This document shows, piece after piece, positions 6,639 to 13,490 of a stretch of 64,000 nt of DNA (positions are counted from its first letter, which is position 1; every line of letters begins with the position of its first letter). Under the pieces are notes generated by a model, which had not been told where the DNA came from, did no database searches, and saw only the letters and a program-made list of their open reading frames with translations. A program made the position numbers and the translations under genes. Origin of the DNA: an uncultured Flavobacteriaceae bacterium (GTDB lineage: Bacteria > Bacteroidota > Bacteroidia > Flavobacteriales > Flavobacteriaceae); the NCBI GenBank assembly GCA_934675205.1, contig CAKUPQ010000003.1:62001-126000 (forward strand), in the 5' to 3' direction.

Positions 6639-9032
6639 ATGGAAAATTTTAAAGAATTTAATTACGAAGACGAGCGTTCGGAAAACATAAATATCCGTCA
6701 ACAGGTAGAACTTTATCTGATATACTGGAAGTGGTTTGTGGTAGGGGTGTTGGTTAGCCTTGTGTGTGCCTTTTTGTATTTAAGGTATGCTACTCCTGTA
6801 TATAAAGCAAATGCTTTGTTAATGCTCAAAGACGATTATAGAGGAGGAGCAGCCAATGAGCTTACCATACTTTCTGATTTAAGCACTACGGTAAAGGACA
6901 ATGTCGAAAACGAAATGCACGTTTTGAGCTCCCGTACGCTTTCGGAAAAAGTAGTAAAAAAATTAGACCTCTATATCAGTTATTTTAGTGAAGGACGAAT
7001 CAAAACGGTTGATTTGTACAAAAGATCTCCCGTAACGATTGATTTTGTTGATTTTGACAAATCATATACAGGTGGAATTTACGGATTGTTTTTAGAAGGG
7101 GTAAATGAAAACACCTATTCTTTGCGTTTACACGAAGAAACAATAGGAACATACCAATACGGAGATTCCGTTACCAATACGTTAGGAAGCTTTATTGTTA
7201 CCAAAAATGAAGAAAAAAATGGTAACGACAAGTTTGAGGTAGGTATAGCTGTCGAAGCCCCCGAAACGGTAGCTTCAAGATTCAGAGGAAGTTTTAATGT
7301 GGTTACTACCGGGAAGTTTACGAGTGTTTTGGAACTTACCGTGATGAACAGCAGCAGAGAAAAAGCAGTAGATTACCTGAATACACTTATCGAATTATAC
7401 AACTCAGACGGAATTGCAGACCGAAGATTTGTGTCTGAAAACACCTCTAAATTCTTAACAGACCGGTTAGATATTTTGGTAGAAGAACTCAACAAAGTTG
7501 AAGGACAAACAGAAAAGTTTAAAAAAGAAAAAGGAATAACGAACATTGTTTCTGAAGCGGATATTTATGTAAGTAATGCAAGTGAGTTTGAAAAGAGATA
7601 TATTGACGTAAACAATAAAATAGGAGTTATAGACAATGTTACTCAGGGTTTTTTAGATGAAGATACTACCGGGCAAACTTTTCCGATGTTAGATGCCCTT
7701 ACGAGCGACCCAGCTTTGGCAGCAGCTATAAACGAGCATAACAAAATGGTTTTAGAACGCAACAAGTTAGCTCCGAGTGCAGGCCCTGAAAGCTCAAAAA
7801 TGCAACAAATAGACCAAGAAATAAATACGCTTAAAAAATCTATACGCGAAAATTTAGCTCAAACAAGGTCTAATCTTGTATTGACAAGAAACGAAATCAA
7901 CAGACAGAGACGAGTTTTAAGCGGAAGAATCAGTACAATACCTGTTTTAGAAAGAGAATTTAAAGGAATCGTAAGAGAACAAGGAGTCAAAGATGCTCTT
8001 TATTGGTATTTGTTGCAAAAACGAGAAGAAACCGAAATTTCTATGGTATCGGTAGCTCCGAATGCCAGAATAATTGATTCCGCATTGGCTTCGAATGCTC
8101 CGGTATCTCCGAAAAGAACGATTATTTATTTAGCTGCTCTTATTTTGGGAGTTTTGATTCCGTTTGCTGTTATTTATGTAATAAATTTATTAGATACCAA
8201 GGTTAAGAGCAGATTGGATATTGAGCGATTGCTTACCATTCCGTTTTTAGGAGATGTTCCCCGTTCAGAATCCAATGAAGAAATCATCAAGTCAGGAAGT
8301 CGTTCGAGTTCGGCTGAAGCCATTCGTATTGTCAGAACCAATATAGAATTTATGTTAGGGCAAGTGCCGGAAGGCAGAGCCAAAACGATTTTTATTACTT
8401 CCACTATGCCTAAAGAAGGAAAGACATTCATTGCAGTAAATTTGGCAGGAACCTTTGCTTTGTCAGGCAAAAAGACATTGCTGATCGGAATGGATATTCG
8501 TAATCCGAAATTAGAAAATTACCTGAAATTATCAAGAAAAGGATTGACTAATTATTTGGTTTCTAATGATACGGATATTGATTCTTTTATCATAAAGCAA
8601 GACGGGTACAAAGATTTTTATGTGCTGCCTACGGGAGTTGTTCCTCCGAATCCGGCTGAACTTCTGATGAGCTCAAGAGTAGAGGAGATGTTTGAGTATC
8701 TGAAAACGCAATTTGATTACATTATTGTAGATACTGCTCCGATGAATTTGGTAACAGATACTTTGCTGATTGCTCAAAATGCAGATGCGTTTATCTATAT
8801 TATCAGAGAAAATTATCTTGACAAGCGTTTACTCCATATACCTCAAAAACTTTATAAAGAGAAAAAACTTCCGAATATGTCTGTCTTACTCAATGATACG
8901 TATTCCAGAAAAGGTTACGGGTATGGTTATGGCTACGGTTATGGCTATGGCTACGGAGCAGAAACCGAAAAAAAACCTTGGCACAAAAGAATTTTAGAAT
9001 TCGGAAAAGTAAAGAAAATAAACTGGGATTAA
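6639..9032 (+). CDS. Polysaccharide co-polymerase / tyrosine autokinase (Wzc-like)
   Basis: The 797 residues contain an N-terminal transmembrane helix (about 28-50), a Wzz-type periplasmic region with long coiled coil (about 270-460), a second helix (about 494-518) and a cytoplasmic BY-kinase domain. Walker A is STMPKEGKTF with K595, Walker A' is LIGMDIRNP, and Walker B is YIIVDTAPMN. The C-terminal tail has seven Tyr-Gly dipeptides (Y760 to Y772), preceded by Y755, replacing the usual scattered tyrosine cluster. Autophosphorylation of that tail normally controls oligomer state and chain length. It pairs with the Wza-like lipoprotein just upstream to export the glycan. Confidence 0.93.
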   Translation: MENFKEFNYEDERSENINIRQQVELYLIYWKWFVVGVLVSLVCAFLYLRYATPVYKANALLMLKDDYRGGAANELTILSDLSTTVKDNVENEMHVLSSRTLSEKVVKKLDLYISYFSEGRIKTVDLYKRSPVTIDFVDFDKSYTGGIYGLFLEGVNENTYSLRLHEETIGTYQYGDSVTNTLGSFIVTKNEEKNGNDKFEVGIAVEAPETVASRFRGSFNVVTTGKFTSVLELTVMNSSREKAVDYLNTLIELYNSDGIADRRFVSENTSKFLTDRLDILVEELNKVEGQTEKFKKEKGITNIVSEADIYVSNASEFEKRYIDVNNKIGVIDNVTQGFLDEDTTGQTFPMLDALTSDPALAAAINEHNKMVLERNKLAPSAGPESSKMQQIDQEINTLKKSIRENLAQTRSNLVLTRNEINRQRRVLSGRISTIPVLEREFKGIVREQGVKDALYWYLLQKREETEISMVSVAPNARIIDSALASNAPVSPKRTIIYLAALILGVLIPFAVIYVINLLDTKVKSRLDIERLLTIPFLGDVPRSESNEEIIKSGSRSSSAEAIRIVRTNIEFMLGQVPEGRAKTIFITSTMPKEGKTFIAVNLAGTFALSGKKTLLIGMDIRNPKLENYLKLSRKGLTNYLVSNDTDIDSFIIKQDGYKDFYVLPTGVVPPNPAELLMSSRVEEMFEYLKTQFDYIIVDTAPMNLVTDTLLIAQNADAFIYIIRENYLDKRLLHIPQKLYKEKKLPNMSVLLNDTYSRKGYGYGYGYGYGYGYGAETEKKPWHKRILEFGKVKKINWD

Positions 9033-9035
9033 ACC

Positions 9036-9067
9036 AAAAAAGCGAAAGATTTATCTTTCGCTTTTTT
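9036..9067. terminator. Bidirectional intrinsic terminator
   Basis: AAAAAAGCGAAAGAT at 9036-9050 and its perfect complement at 9053-9067 form a 15-bp stem with a 2-base gap between convergent genes. It ends in T-runs on both strands and closes the export operon and the gene to the right. Confidence 0.9.
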
Positions 9068-9083
9068 ATTCGTTACATTCGCA

Positions 9084-9716
9084 TTATTCGTAGTTATCTT
9101 CTTCCAATCCCATTTCGATATAGGTCGGATTAGGCATCAGTTTTTCAGAAAGCATTTCGACTTTATCGCTAATTTCGGAAACCGTAAAAATTCGCTGTGT
9201 TTTTTCGATAGCATCTGATAAACGGGTAATGAGTTGTTCGTTTCTATTTTTTAGAATAATATCCAAATCATCAACAATAAACATTTTCAGTCGGTTAATG
9301 TCAAAACCAGCTCCCGAAAATAAGTCACTGAGTTTTTTGGGAGTGCCTATAAGCACATCAATCCCAACCGAAATCAGATTTTTATCATTGTCAATATCGG
9401 TTTGTTCGTAGGTGTGATAAATTCGTAGTTTATTGTATCGGTTTAGCTTTTCGAATATCTCGACAAGTTCCAAAACTTTTTCTTTATTCTGAACAATCAC
9501 AAGAGCTCTGGGAGATTGTTGGTAAGGCTCGTCAAGCCTTTGAATAATATTCAGAGCCAAAGTAGTGGTTTTTCCGCTTTCATCAGCAGAGGAGATAACC
9601 AGATCATTGCCACTTTTGATAAGTGAAAACGTTTCTTCCTGCAATTCGTTGGCTTCGGTAAAGCCATTTTCAGCTAACGATAAATTAAGATTTTGATTGA
9701 TTTTCTTTAAGAACAC
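9084..9716 (-). CDS. Single-domain DEAD-box-like protein with degenerate motifs
   Basis: At 210 residues this is only the first RecA-like domain of a DEAD-box helicase. A Q-motif-like FTEANELQEETF (19-30), a P-loop-like SADESGKT (43-50), ALVIVQNKEK (motif Ia region) and IGTPKKLSDLF (motif Ib) are visible. Motif II reads VDDLD at 148-152 in place of DEAD, and motif III is SEI instead of SAT. The second RecA domain needed for unwinding is absent and nothing downstream encodes it. It may bind nucleotide or RNA but is unlikely to be an active helicase alone. The family appears in flavobacteria as a short gene, from memory. Confidence 0.7.
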   Translation of the reverse strand: MFLKKINQNLNLSLAENGFTEANELQEETFSLIKSGNDLVISSADESGKTTTLALNIIQRLDEPYQQSPRALVIVQNKEKVLELVEIFEKLNRYNKLRIYHTYEQTDIDNDKNLISVGIDVLIGTPKKLSDLFSGAGFDINRLKMFIVDDLDIILKNRNEQLITRLSDAIEKTQRIFTVSEISDKVEMLSEKLMPNPTYIEMGLEEDNYE

Positions 9717-9740
9717 TTTGTTTTATTTTTTGTAACTTTA

Positions 9741-9748
9741 CAAAAGTA
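9741..9748 (-). promoter_or_regulatory. -7 box (TACTTTTG on minus strand)
   Basis: CAAAAGTA on the plus strand reads TACTTTTG toward the DEAD-like gene, 24 bases before its start codon. Confidence 0.55.
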
Positions 9749-9795
9749 GTAAAAAACATACAAAAGAAAGTGAGAGAAACTTTTTTATAAATAAA

Positions 9796-9819
9796 ATCTA
9801 TTTCGTTATAAGAATAGAT
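9796..9819. promoter_or_regulatory. Dyad upstream of the peroxiredoxin promoter
   Basis: ATCTATT at 9796-9802 and AATAGAT at 9813-9819 are exact inverted copies 10 bases apart, centred about 47 bases before the -7 box. The position suits a regulator of the peroxide response, but the spacing does not match the classical OxyR site, so the factor is unknown. Confidence 0.35.
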
Positions 9820-9853
9820 AATCAAAATTTATTTTAATCTTGTTTCTAATCCG

Positions 9854-9861
9854 TATCTTTG
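9854..9861 (+). promoter_or_regulatory. -7 box TATCTTTG for the peroxiredoxin operon
   Basis: TATCTTTG lies 40 bases before the ATG at 9902, which leaves an A-rich leader that could drive strong translation. Confidence 0.65.
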
Positions 9862-9901
9862 CACGAGAAAATAAATATTAACCTTTATAAATAATAAAAA
9901 A

Positions 9902-10543
9902 ATGGCATTAGTTGGAAAACAATTCCCAAACATTACCGTTGATGCAATCTCTGAAATGGGAGATAACTTGAGAATCAACGTTTTAGAAGAAGCTACAAAC
10001 AACAACAAAAAAGTATTGTTGTTTTGGTATCCGAAAGATTTTACTTTTGTTTGCCCTACAGAATTACACGCTTTTCAGGAAGCTTTAGGAGAGTTTGAAA
10101 AGAGAAATACTATCGTTATCGGAGCCTCTGTTGATACAAACGAAGTTCACTTCGCTTGGTTAAACACACCTAAAAACAATGGAGGAATCGAAGGAGTAAC
10201 ATATCCTCTTTTGGCTGATACAACAAGAAATCTTTCTAATGCATTAGGGATTCTTGATGCAGAACAAGTGTATAACGAAAAGTTAGATGATGTTATCATC
10301 GAAGGTTCAAACGTAACTTACAGAGCTACCTATTTGATTGACGAAACCGGTAAAATCTTCCACGAATCAGTAAACGATATGCCTTTGGGAAGAAACGTAA
10401 AAGAATATTTAAGATTGATTGATGCTTATACGCACGTTCAGGTTAAAGGTGAAGTTTGTCCTGCAAACTGGGAAGAAGGAAAAGATGCAATGAATGCAGA
10501 CAGACAAAGTACAGCAGAATATTTAGCATCTCACGTAAACTAA
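9902..10543 (+). CDS. Typical 2-Cys peroxiredoxin (AhpC/Prx1 type)
   Basis: This 213-residue protein has peroxidatic C51 in FTFVCPTELHAF and resolving C186 in GEVCPANW, the pair that defines typical 2-Cys peroxiredoxins, which work as dimers or decamers. It reduces hydrogen peroxide and organic hydroperoxides in the cytosol. The thioredoxin encoded 13 bases downstream is the natural reductant. The AT-rich, adenine-loaded leader and regular codon use suggest high expression. No AhpF reductase is nearby. Confidence 0.95.
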   Translation: MALVGKQFPNITVDAISEMGDNLRINVLEEATNNNKKVLLFWYPKDFTFVCPTELHAFQEALGEFEKRNTIVIGASVDTNEVHFAWLNTPKNNGGIEGVTYPLLADTTRNLSNALGILDAEQVYNEKLDDVIIEGSNVTYRATYLIDETGKIFHESVNDMPLGRNVKEYLRLIDAYTHVQVKGEVCPANWEEGKDAMNADRQSTAEYLASHVN

Positions 10544-10556
10544 AAAAGAAAGCGAA

Positions 10557-10871
10557 ATGTTATTAGAATTAGAAAACGATACGCTACAGGAAGTAGTAAA
10601 TTCAAACAAAAAAGTGGCTGTTCAGTTTTCGGCTTCGTGGTGTGGAAACTGCAGAATTATGAAACCTAAATTCAAAAAACTTTCTACCGAAAAAGAAGAC
10701 GTTACTTTTGTAATCGTAGATGCAGAACAATTTCCTGAATCAAGAAAATTGGCAAATGTGAGTAATTTACCAACTTTTGCAACTTTTATAGACGGAAAAT
10801 TGGTCGGAGAAACGCAAACAAACAAACAGGAAGTTTTAATTGATTTAGTAAATGAAATTACCGCTAATTAA
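10557..10871 (+). CDS. Thioredoxin-family protein
   Basis: This 104-residue single thioredoxin domain has active site SWCGNC with C29 and C32. The middle pair is Gly-Asn instead of the Gly-Pro of classical thioredoxin, which should shift its redox potential. A cis-proline-like LPTFATF follows. There is no signal peptide, so it is cytosolic. Position between the peroxiredoxin and a small overlapping gene suggests it recycles the peroxiredoxin. Confidence 0.9.
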   Translation: MLLELENDTLQEVVNSNKKVAVQFSASWCGNCRIMKPKFKKLSTEKEDVTFVIVDAEQFPESRKLANVSNLPTFATFIDGKLVGETQTNKQEVLIDLVNEITAN

Positions 10872-11109
10872 ACATTTGACTCAATTTATTGAGGATAATG
10901 ACGAAGATTATATTGTAGAAACTCTCGAAGTTTTAGAAAATCTAACAGAGCTTTCTTCTCTGAAAGATGAAGAACTTGACGTAATTGCAGAGTTAATCTC
11001 AAATATGTACGGAGCTTTGGAAGTTCATAAAATGACCAAAGACGGAACCGACAAAAAAGAGGCTCTCAATGTTTTTATGAAAAGAGTTTTAGGTTCAATA
11101 GATAAGTAA
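10852..11109 (+). CDS. Small acidic protein (DUF6952-like)
   Basis: This 85-residue, strongly acidic, all-helical-looking protein starts 20 bases inside the 3' end of the thioredoxin gene in another frame, so it is translationally coupled to it. Small proteins of this kind follow peroxiredoxin/thioredoxin pairs in flavobacteria, from memory. No catalytic motif is visible. A role with the redox pair is suggested only by the overlap. Confidence 0.75.
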   Translation: MKLPLIKHLTQFIEDNDEDYIVETLEVLENLTELSSLKDEELDVIAELISNMYGALEVHKMTKDGTDKKEALNVFMKRVLGSIDK

Positions 11110-11113
11110 TTGC

Positions 11114-11208
11114 TTGTCATTGCGAGGAGGTACGACGAAGCCTGTCTGCCGACAGGTAGACAATCTGTTTAGATTGCCGCACTTCACTTCGTTCCGTTCG
11201 CAATGACA
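11114..11208. repeat. Interspersed palindromic repeat (GTCATTGCGA type)
   Basis: TGTCATTGCGA at 11115-11125 pairs with TCGCAATGACA at 11198-11208. Nested pairs are CCTGTC/GACAGG (11141-11156) and CAATCT/AGATTG (11161-11176). It is far more GC-rich than its surroundings and resembles a dispersed repeat found between genes in many Bacteroidetes genomes (from memory). It is non-coding. Confidence 0.8.
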
Positions 11209-11216
11209 GACAGGCA

Positions 11217-11252
11217 AAAGTCGGATAGCTGAAAAGTTATTCGGCTTTTTTG
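11217..11252 (+). terminator. Terminator after the peroxiredoxin operon
   Basis: AAAGTCGGATAGCT at 11217-11230 pairs along its whole length, with some G-U pairs, with AGTTATTCGGCTTT at 11235-11248. The loop is GAAA and a T-run follows. Confidence 0.8.
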
Positions 11253-11297
11253 TTTTTTTGAATGACCTAAATCATATTCTTTTAGAGCATTTCTTTT

Positions 11298-11305
11298 TAA
11301 CTTTG
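11298..11305 (+). promoter_or_regulatory. -7 box TAACTTTG for the PLP decarboxylase
   Basis: TAACTTTG lies 29 bases before the ATG at 11335. Confidence 0.6.
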
Positions 11306-11334
11306 TACTTTATTAAAACGTAAATAATTGATAT

Positions 11335-12576
11335 ATGCATTATTGGAAAAAATTAACCGTTCAGCAAAGACGTGAACATATAGCAAAGGCTCTGAATGAA
11401 GTAGTCAATTTTTCAGACGATATTTCACTCGGATATCCTGCCTCGAAATTAGACGGAAAAGTATTTTATGACGATGCTCCGTTTCTGAAAGATGCTCCGA
11501 CTTTACAGGCTTTTGTAGCTAACCCGAATAATATTGGTTGCCATACTTTAGGGACTTCCGAAAGAGCATTTAAAGGAACGCAAAACATAGAAAGAGAAGT
11601 ACTTGATGTGATTGCAGTAGATATTTTCGGAGCTACTCCCGATTCGTTTGACGGCTATATTTCTCCCGGAGGAACAGAGGCTAACATTCAGGCTATGTGG
11701 ATGTACCGCAATTATTTTATCAACGAATGCAAGGCAAATCCTGATGAAATTGCAATTGTTTCGACCGAAGACACGCATTATTCCATTCCGAAAGGTTCGA
11801 ATTTGTTGATGTTAGATTGGTTGCGGATTCCCGTTGATTTTGATTCCCGACAAATCGAAAAAGAAAAATTAGCACAAATCATTACAGAAGCCAAAAACAA
11901 CGGTAAAAAATATTTTATCGTGGTGGTAAATATGGGAACGACAATGTTTGGTTCTGTAGATGATATTTCGGATTATACGGATATTTTAGAAAAGGAAAAT
12001 CTGGAATACAAACTCCATATTGATGGGGCTTACGGAGGTTTTATCTATCCATTCAGCAACAAGGAAAACAATCTGAATTTCAATAACCCGAAAGTAAGTT
12101 CGATTACCATTGATGCTCACAAGATGTTACAAGCTCCTTATGGAACGGGAATTTTTGTGTGCAGAAAAGGACTTATCGAAAATGTGCTGACTAAAGAAGC
12201 TGAATATGTTGAGGGAATGGATTTAACGCTTTGTGGCTCTCGTTCGGGAGCGAATGCAGTAGCTGTTTGGATGATTCTCTTTACGTATGGACCTTATGGT
12301 TGGTACGAAAATATAAGTGTTTTGCAGATGAGAACATCTTGGTTTTGTAAAGAGTTAGACAAACTCGGAATCGAATACTACCGAAATCCGTTTATGAATA
12401 TCGTAACAATCAAGTCTAAATACATACCCGAAGAAATTGCTGATAGATTTCAGCTTGTTCCCCAAAAACACGATCAAACCAACCAGTGGTACAAAATTGT
12501 CCTTATGGGACATGTAGAAGTCGATGATTTAATGTCTTTTATAGAAACGATGAAAAAAGAAAAGACTATGGCTTAA
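11335..12576 (+). CDS. PLP-dependent decarboxylase, group II fold
   Basis: This 413-residue type I fold PLP enzyme has the Schiff-base lysine K263 in TIDAHKMLQAPYGTG, the cofactor-ring histidine in EDTHYSIPKG and HIDGAYGGF as the aspartate segment. SPGGTEANIQAMW near residues 107-119 is the phosphate-binding region. It is shorter than typical aromatic-L-amino-acid or glutamate decarboxylases (about 470-500), and closer to histidine-, tyrosine- or aspartate-decarboxylase-like forms. Substrate cannot be told from the sequence. It stands alone between two repeat elements. Confidence 0.85.
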   Translation: MHYWKKLTVQQRREHIAKALNEVVNFSDDISLGYPASKLDGKVFYDDAPFLKDAPTLQAFVANPNNIGCHTLGTSERAFKGTQNIEREVLDVIAVDIFGATPDSFDGYISPGGTEANIQAMWMYRNYFINECKANPDEIAIVSTEDTHYSIPKGSNLLMLDWLRIPVDFDSRQIEKEKLAQIITEAKNNGKKYFIVVVNMGTTMFGSVDDISDYTDILEKENLEYKLHIDGAYGGFIYPFSNKENNLNFNNPKVSSITIDAHKMLQAPYGTGIFVCRKGLIENVLTKEAEYVEGMDLTLCGSRSGANAVAVWMILFTYGPYGWYENISVLQMRTSWFCKELDKLGIEYYRNPFMNIVTIKSKYIPEEIADRFQLVPQKHDQTNQWYKIVLMGHVEVDDLMSFIETMKKEKTMA

Positions 12577-12578
12577 AG

Positions 12579-12619
12579 TTATAAACCCGACAGGTTTTCA
12601 AAACCTGTCGGGTTTATAA
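12579..12619. repeat. Perfect 20-bp palindromic hairpin (ACCCGACAGGTTTT family)
   Basis: Arms 12579-12598 and 12600-12619 are exact inverted copies around one base, lying between convergent genes where a terminator is expected. There is no clean T-run. The ACCCGACAGGTTTT core resembles a repeat seen in many Bacteroidetes genomes, from memory, so it may act both as repeat and as transcript end. Confidence 0.8.
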
Positions 12620-12647
12620 ACTGTTTACTGAAAACTGCGACTGCAAA

Positions 12648-13364
12648 CTATTCAACTTCTTCCATAGTGTGAAAAACATTCTGAACATCATCGTCTTCTT
12701 CGATTTTTTCCAAAAGTTTTTCAACGTCTGCCACTTGTTCGGGGGTCAGTTTTTTGGTTACTTGCGGAATCCTGTCAAAACCTGAAGATAAAATTTCTGT
12801 TTCTCTGTTTTCGAGTTCTTTTTGGATGGCTCCAAAACTCTCAAACGGAGCATACATTACGATTCCGTCTTCGTCTGCAAAGATTTCTTCCACACCAAAA
12901 TCAATCATTTCAAGTTCTAATTCTTCGATGTCCTGTCCGTTATTCGGAATTCGGAAATTACAGGTGTGGTCAAACATAAACTCAACCGAGCCTTGTGTTC
13001 CGAGAGTTCCGTCACATTTATTAAAGTAACTTCTGATGTTGGCAACGGTTCTGTTGTTGTTATCCGTAGCTGTTTCAATAAGAATTGCGATTCCGTGAGG
13101 GGCATATCCCTCAAAAAGCACTTCTTTATAGTTAGCTGTATCTTTGTCAGAGGCTTTCTTAATAGCACGTTCTACGTTTTCTTTAGGCATATTAGCCGAC
13201 TTGGCATTTTGCATAACAGCCCTTAAACGTGCATTGGTTTCGGGGTTTGGTCCTCCCTCCTTAACAGCCATTACAATATCTTTCCCGATTCGGGTAAAGG
13301 TTCTTGCCATTGCTGACCAACGTTTCATTTTTCTTGCTTTTCTAAATTCAAAGGCTCTTCCCAT
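12648..13364 (-). CDS. yebC: YebC/PmpR family protein (TACO1-like)
   Basis: This 238-residue protein begins MGRAFEFRKARKMKRW and has the conserved RIGKDIVMAVKEGGPNPETN and NMPKENVERAIKKA. Family members are described as transcriptional regulators and, more recently, as ribosome-associated factors that relieve stalling. Length is complete. The stop codon at 12648 is immediately preceded downstream by ACTG-rich simple sequence. Confidence 0.95.
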   Translation of the reverse strand: MGRAFEFRKARKMKRWSAMARTFTRIGKDIVMAVKEGGPNPETNARLRAVMQNAKSANMPKENVERAIKKASDKDTANYKEVLFEGYAPHGIAILIETATDNNNRTVANIRSYFNKCDGTLGTQGSVEFMFDHTCNFRIPNNGQDIEELELEMIDFGVEEIFADEDGIVMYAPFESFGAIQKELENRETEILSSGFDRIPQVTKKLTPEQVADVEKLLEKIEEDDDVQNVFHTMEEVE

Positions 13365-13395
13365 TTCCTTTTATGTTTAATCGTTTAATTGTGTA

Positions 13396-13403
13396 CAAAA
13401 GTA
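13396..13403 (-). promoter_or_regulatory. -7 box for yebC
   Basis: CAAAAGTA reads TACTTTTG on the minus strand, 31 bases before the yebC start. Confidence 0.6.
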
Positions 13404-13490
13404 CGCTATTCCGAAAAAAATAAAAAAGGAAGTTTAAATTTTAGTTTGAATTTTTGTAAATTTACTTTTTTTAAATTTAAAACAGATTCT

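Noticed and set aside
8911..8961. Tyr-Gly tail as an assembly artefact
   Set aside because: Codons vary along the array, and the frame continues correctly into a plausible C terminus and terminator.
9084..9716. Active DEAD-box RNA helicase
   Set aside because: Motifs I to III are altered and the second RecA domain is absent.
9796..9819. OxyR operator
   Set aside because: The half-site spacing does not match the known OxyR pattern, so only an unassigned dyad is claimed.
11114..11208. tRNA or other structured RNA gene
   Set aside because: The nested pairs do not form a cloverleaf and there is no CCA-end or T-loop sequence; it fits a dispersed palindrome better.
13389..13490. Longer N terminus of BshC
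   Set aside because: The added residues resemble translated promoter DNA, and ATG 13491 gives family length and start.
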